DNA from: Clostridiales bacterium
GTDB lineage: Bacteria > Bacillota > Clostridia > Christensenellales > Aristaeellaceae
Direction of reading: 5' to 3'
Length of the DNA stretch: 24,203 nucleotides
Assembly (NCBI GenBank): GCA_004556155.1
Contig: SFIM01000040.1
Location: 1 to 24,203 of the forward strand
Both the position numbers and the translations under genes were made by a program. The notes beneath the pieces are model-generated. The model ran no database searches. It worked only from the letters and a program-made list of their open reading frames with translations, and was not told where the DNA came from. This document shows, piece by piece, positions 21,001 through 24,203 of the stretch; the first letter of the stretch is position 1; each line of letters opens with the position of its first letter.

Positions 21001-22071
21001 ATGCGTCATCGCAGCGCAAAGCTGTTGGCTTTGCTATTATGCATACTGCTTGCCTGTTCGGTGCTGGGCGGCTGCGCCCAGGCCGAGCAGCAGAAATACA
21101 GCACGTCATTTTTTGATGTGTTCGATACCGTAACCACCATCATCGGCTATGCCGACAGCCAGGAGACCTTCGATCGCGTGGTCGGCGAGGCGCGGCAGCA
21201 GTTTGTGCGCTATCATCAGGTGTTTGATGGGTACAACGCCTATGACGGCGTGCATAACCTCTACTATGTAAACCAGAACGCCGCAAGCGGCCCTGTGCCT
21301 GCCGAGCCGGAGCTGATGACATTGCTTGCCTGGATCCGCGATTTGCAGCCCTCGCTGGAGGGCCGCGTCAACGTGGCCATGGGCGCGGTGCTGCGCCTGT
21401 GGCATGACGCGCGCGAGGCGGGCGTGGCCCTGCCCGATGAGGCGGCGCTGCGCGAGGCCGCGGAACATGTGGATATGAGCCAGGTGATCCTGGATGAGCA
21501 GGCGGGCACGGTGTACTTTGCCGATCCTGAATTGTCGCTGGATCTGGGCGCGGTGGCCAAGGGCTACACCGCCGAGCGTGTGGCGCAGTGGATGCTGGAC
21601 AGCGACATGCCCTCCTTCATCATCAGCGCGGGCGGCAATGTGCGCTGCGGCCAAAAGCCGCTGGATGGCCGCGCCCGCTGGGGCGTCAGCATTCAGGATC
21701 CCGGCCCTGCCGACGGCCTGCCCGGCACGGGCTATATGGACGTGCTGTACCTGACCAACCTGTCCGTCGTTACCAGCGGCGATTATCAGCGCTATTACAC
21801 GGTGGACGGCGTGCGGTATCATCATCTGATCGATCCCGATACCCTGTATCCCGGCCGGCACATGCGTGCCGTCACCATCGTCACCCAGGATTCCGGCCTG
21901 GCCGACGCGCTGAGCACCGCGGTGTTCCTGATGCCCTACGAGCAGGGACGCGCCTTTGTGGAAGCGCTGGACGGCGTGGAAGCCTATTGGGTGCTGCTGG
22001 ACGGCAGCGTGCAGTGCACCGATGGCCTGCGCGCCATGCTGGCCTCGCAGGGCGCATCCTCCAGGGATTAA
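21001..22071 (+). CDS. apbE: FAD:protein FMN transferase ApbE (lipoprotein)
   Basis: A 356-residue ApbE-family enzyme, which uses FAD to attach FMN covalently to a threonine (or serine) of target proteins outside the cytoplasmic membrane. The N-terminus is a lipoprotein signal with lipobox VLGGC and lipid-anchor Cys25. Family elements follow: FFDVFDTVTTIIGYAD, the LDLGAVAKGYTAERV motif, IISAGGNVRCG, SVVTSGDYQRYY with HHLIDPDTLYPGR, and the Mg-site region DALSTAVFLMP. In most relatives the histidine motif reads HxxxPxTGxP; here Leu replaces that Gly. I start at the ATG at 21001 (GAGGAA upstream, MRHRSAKLLALLL); an ATG at 20980 is possible. The next genes supply FAD and the likely substrate protein. 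Confidence 0.93.
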   Translation: MRHRSAKLLALLLCILLACSVLGGCAQAEQQKYSTSFFDVFDTVTTIIGYADSQETFDRVVGEARQQFVRYHQVFDGYNAYDGVHNLYYVNQNAASGPVPAEPELMTLLAWIRDLQPSLEGRVNVAMGAVLRLWHDAREAGVALPDEAALREAAEHVDMSQVILDEQAGTVYFADPELSLDLGAVAKGYTAERVAQWMLDSDMPSFIISAGGNVRCGQKPLDGRARWGVSIQDPGPADGLPGTGYMDVLYLTNLSVVTSGDYQRYYTVDGVRYHHLIDPDTLYPGRHMRAVTIVTQDSGLADALSTAVFLMPYEQGRAFVEALDGVEAYWVLLDGSVQCTDGLRAMLASQGASSRD

Positions 22072-22082
22072 GGGGGGCGCGG

Positions 22083-22682
22083 ATGAATTTATACCTATTA
22101 GAAGACCTGCCGCCGCTTTCGCAGGATACCGCCGTGTGCCTGGGCACCTTCGATGGGGTGCATCTGGGGCATCAGGTGCTGGCACGGCAAACCGTGCAGG
22201 CCGCCCGGCAGGAGGGGCTGATCCCCTGCGCGTATACCTTTGACGTCCCGCCCGCCAGCGTGCTGGGCGCGGGCAAGGAGGATATCCTGACGGATATCCA
22301 TCAAAAGGCTGCGCTGCTGGGCGCATGCGGCATCGACACGGTGGTGTACAGCCGCTTTAACCGCCATGTGGCGCAGGAAAGCGCCGAAGAATTCTTTGAC
22401 CTGCTGCGCACGCGCCTGCGCGCACGGCATATCGTCATCGGCTTTCATTATCATTTCGGCCAGTTCGCCCGGGGCGACGCGGCCTTAATGCAATCCCTCT
22501 GCGATGCTGCGGGCGTTCGCCTGACGGTGGTGCCGCCCGTGCGCACGGCGGAGGGAGAATTGGTGTCCAGCACGGCCATTCGCGCGCGCCTGCGCGCGGG
22601 GGATCGCCTGGGCGCCCAATCAATGCTCAATCGCACCCTCACCGAGGGGGAAGAACGATTGCTTGGAGGAAGAGAAGCATGA
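22083..22682 (+). CDS. FAD synthetase domain protein (RibF N-terminal domain only)
   Basis: A 199-residue cytoplasmic protein matching only the FMN adenylyltransferase half of the bifunctional RibF. It should make FAD from FMN and ATP. The nucleotidyltransferase motif GTFDGVHLGH is at residues 21-30. Further family motifs are GFHYHFGQFARGD near 121-133 (usually GxDFxFGxxRxGD) and VSSTAIRARLRAGD near 162-175. The riboflavin kinase domain that normally follows (total about 310 residues) is absent; the protein ends just after LLGGREA. It lies 11 bp after apbE and overlaps the next start by 4 bases (ATGA). The simplest reading is a dedicated source of FAD for ApbE, with FMN coming from a RibF elsewhere; that is inference. 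Confidence 0.87.
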   Translation: MNLYLLEDLPPLSQDTAVCLGTFDGVHLGHQVLARQTVQAARQEGLIPCAYTFDVPPASVLGAGKEDILTDIHQKAALLGACGIDTVVYSRFNRHVAQESAEEFFDLLRTRLRARHIVIGFHYHFGQFARGDAALMQSLCDAAGVRLTVVPPVRTAEGELVSSTAIRARLRAGDRLGAQSMLNRTLTEGEERLLGGREA

Positions 22683-24203
22683 ACAAGAAACTGCCTGCCT
22701 GGATTGTGCTGACGGTGATCTGCCTGGTGGCCGCGCTGGCCCTGGCCTTCACCTACAACGGCACCAAGGATCGCATCGCCCAGCAGGAAGAAGCCAAGAC
22801 CGTGGCCGTGCGCCAGGCGCTGCTGCCTGCCGCCGCCAGCTTTGAGGCGGTGGACGGCTCCGAGGTGTACCGCGGCGTGGACGCCAACGGCGCCGCCGTG
22901 GGCTATGTGACGGTCAATACCGTCAAGGGCTTTGGCGGCGATGTGGAAATCAGCGTGGCTGTCGATCCTGAAGGCGTCATTCAGGGCATCAGCGTCGGCG
23001 GCGCAAACTTCAAGGAAACCGCGGGTCTGGGCGCCAAGTCCAAGGAGCCTGCCTTTACCGAGCAGTTTGCCGGCAAAACCGCGCCCGTGGCGCTGAAGAA
23101 GAACGGCGGCGAAATCGACGCGATTACCGCCGCTACCATCACGTCCAGCGCCGTTGTGCGCGGCGTGAACGACGCTGTGACCATGCTGGCCGAAAAGGCG
23201 GGCTTCACCATTCAGCAGGCCGCCTCTGCCGTGGAGGAAAAGGGCAACGGCCGCTATGCCACCGAGAAGCAGGGCTTCGCAGGCCCCGTGTATGTGGAGC
23301 TGGCGCTGGACGGCGAGGGCAAGATCACTGAGATCGCCATCGGCGACGATCGCTTCAGCGAGACCAGCGGCTTTGGCGCGAAGGCTCGCGAGGAGGCCTT
23401 CTACGGCCAGTACATCGGCAAGACCGGTCAGCTGACCCTGGGTCAGGATATCGACGCGGTCTCCGGCGCGACCATCACCAGCACCGCCGTCAACGATGCG
23501 GTCAACCTGATCCTGCTGTATGTCAACGATCCTGCCGCGTATGCTGCCCAGCAGAGCGCCGAGCCCGTCAACGTGGGCATTCCCGAGGGCGCGCAGGCGT
23601 ATACTGCTCAGGCCAAGGGTCTGACCGGCACCTTCCCCGTGTCCATCTCCGTGGATGAGCAGGGCATGGTCAGCGGCATTGCGGTGGAGGATTCCGAATC
23701 CGCCAACGACGCGGCCTTTGTGCAGCGCGTGCAGAACGATACCGCTTTCCTCAGCCAGTTCATCGGCCAGGCCGCGCCCTTTGACGAGGCGGCCATCGAT
23801 ACCGTGACCGGCGCGACGGTGAGCAGCAAGGCTGTGATTGCCGCCGTGAACCAGGCCTATAATGCGGCCATGGGCATTGCCGAGCCGACCGCCGCGCCCA
23901 CGGCGGAGCCGACCGAGGTTCCCACTCAGTCCACTGTGGCCGAGCCTGCCGAGGGCACCGTGGTGTCCGCGCAGGCCAAGGGCCTGACGGGCGAGTTCCC
24001 TGTGAATGTGACTGTGGACGAAAGCAACGCCATCGTGAAGGTGGAGCTGGGCGACAGCAGCACCGACACGGATGCGAGCTTCCTGAACATGGTTAAGACC
24101 GACACGAATTATCTCAATCAGTTCGTCGGCAAGACCGCGCCCGTGGACGAAGCGTCCATCGACGTGGTAGCCGGTGCGACCGTGAGCAGCAAGGCGGTTG
24201 TTG
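22679..24203 (+). CDS. RnfG-like membrane-anchored protein with at least four FMN-binding domains (partial)
   Basis: An open frame of 508 codons with no stop before the window edge. Residues 6-27 are a membrane anchor (WIVLTVICLVAALALAF), then a short helix as in RnfG/NqrC. Four FMN-binding domains follow, each ending in a flavinylation-type motif: DAITAATIT (Thr153), DAVSGATIT (Thr265), DTVTGATVS (Thr380) and DVVAGATVS (Thr501). Domain 1 also has the RnfG-like region around VKGFGGDVEISVAVDPEG and KETAGLGAKS. Domains 3 and 4 are close repeats, starting AQAKGLTGTFPV and AQAKGLTGEFPV, joined by a Pro/Thr-rich linker (around 398-420). GGAGG precedes the ATG, which overlaps the previous stop. It is the probable target of the ApbE encoded two genes upstream, carrying covalent FMN for electron transfer across or outside the membrane. 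Confidence 0.9.
   Translation, partial: MNKKLPAWIVLTVICLVAALALAFTYNGTKDRIAQQEEAKTVAVRQALLPAAASFEAVDGSEVYRGVDANGAAVGYVTVNTVKGFGGDVEISVAVDPEGVIQGISVGGANFKETAGLGAKSKEPAFTEQFAGKTAPVALKKNGGEIDAITAATITSSAVVRGVNDAVTMLAEKAGFTIQQAASAVEEKGNGRYATEKQGFAGPVYVELALDGEGKITEIAIGDDRFSETSGFGAKAREEAFYGQYIGKTGQLTLGQDIDAVSGATITSTAVNDAVNLILLYVNDPAAYAAQQSAEPVNVGIPEGAQAYTAQAKGLTGTFPVSISVDEQGMVSGIAVEDSESANDAAFVQRVQNDTAFLSQFIGQAAPFDEAAIDTVTGATVSSKAVIAAVNQAYNAAMGIAEPTAAPTAEPTEVPTQSTVAEPAEGTVVSAQAKGLTGEFPVNVTVDESNAIVKVELGDSSTDTDASFLNMVKTDTNYLNQFVGKTAPVDEASIDVVAGATVSSKAVV

Noticed and set aside
1..24203. tRNA or rRNA genes.
   Set aside because: No cloverleaf with the GTTCRA T-loop pattern and no rRNA-like sequence was seen in the intergenic regions.

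Overview
The window is a gene-dense, GC-rich piece of a bacterial chromosome. It most likely comes from an anaerobic Bacillota of class Clostridia. The evidence is a SpoVB/MurJ-like flippase, Rex, DUF1292, YitT and TRIC family proteins, strong GGAGG ribosome sites, an [FeFe]-hydrogenase-like iron-sulfur protein, and Bacillota-type promoters (TTGaca, 17 bp, TATAAT). I cannot name the genus; high-GC gut Clostridia such as Christensenellales or Oscillospirales are a guess.

Layout. 1-278: an intergenic structured repeat (copy 1) and a terminator. 279-2402 (minus): an ECF transporter S component, a YitT-family membrane protein with a long leader, and a TRIC/UPF0126 channel protein. A LysR regulator (2632-3564, plus) diverges from the TRIC gene and is followed directly by repeat copy 2. 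3788-5928 (minus): a SpoVB-like flippase and a secreted protein of unknown function. 6063-11014 (plus): CCA-adding enzyme, rimO, pgsA, pncC (CinA C-terminal domain only), a hairpin-rich spacer, and recA. The 3' end of recA is duplicated around repeat copy 3. 11473-14447 (plus): rex, a DRTGG-domain protein, a GHKL ATPase and a divergent [FeFe]-hydrogenase-like protein, read here as a redox or H2-sensing module. 14519-16360 (minus): SGNH hydrolase, DUF1292 protein and ThuA-domain protein. 16578-19659 (plus): two tandem paralogous secreted proteins with SH3-like regions. 19816-20919 (plus): an unrecognised cytoplasmic protein. 21001 to the window end (plus): apbE, a kinase-less FAD synthetase, and a membrane-anchored protein with at least four FMN-binding domains that runs off the edge.

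Two systems stand out. First, the last three genes form a compact operon with its own near-consensus promoter, and together they can account for making FAD, transferring FMN, and carrying covalent FMN outside the membrane. This is the logic of extracytosolic flavinylation, here with an unusual multi-flavin carrier. Second, a family of about 165-210 bp intergenic elements keeps its hairpins while the stem sequences change in a compensated way between copies. One copy sits at the end of recA between 42-bp in-frame duplications of the recA tail. These elements look like structured nucleic acid rather than decayed genes.
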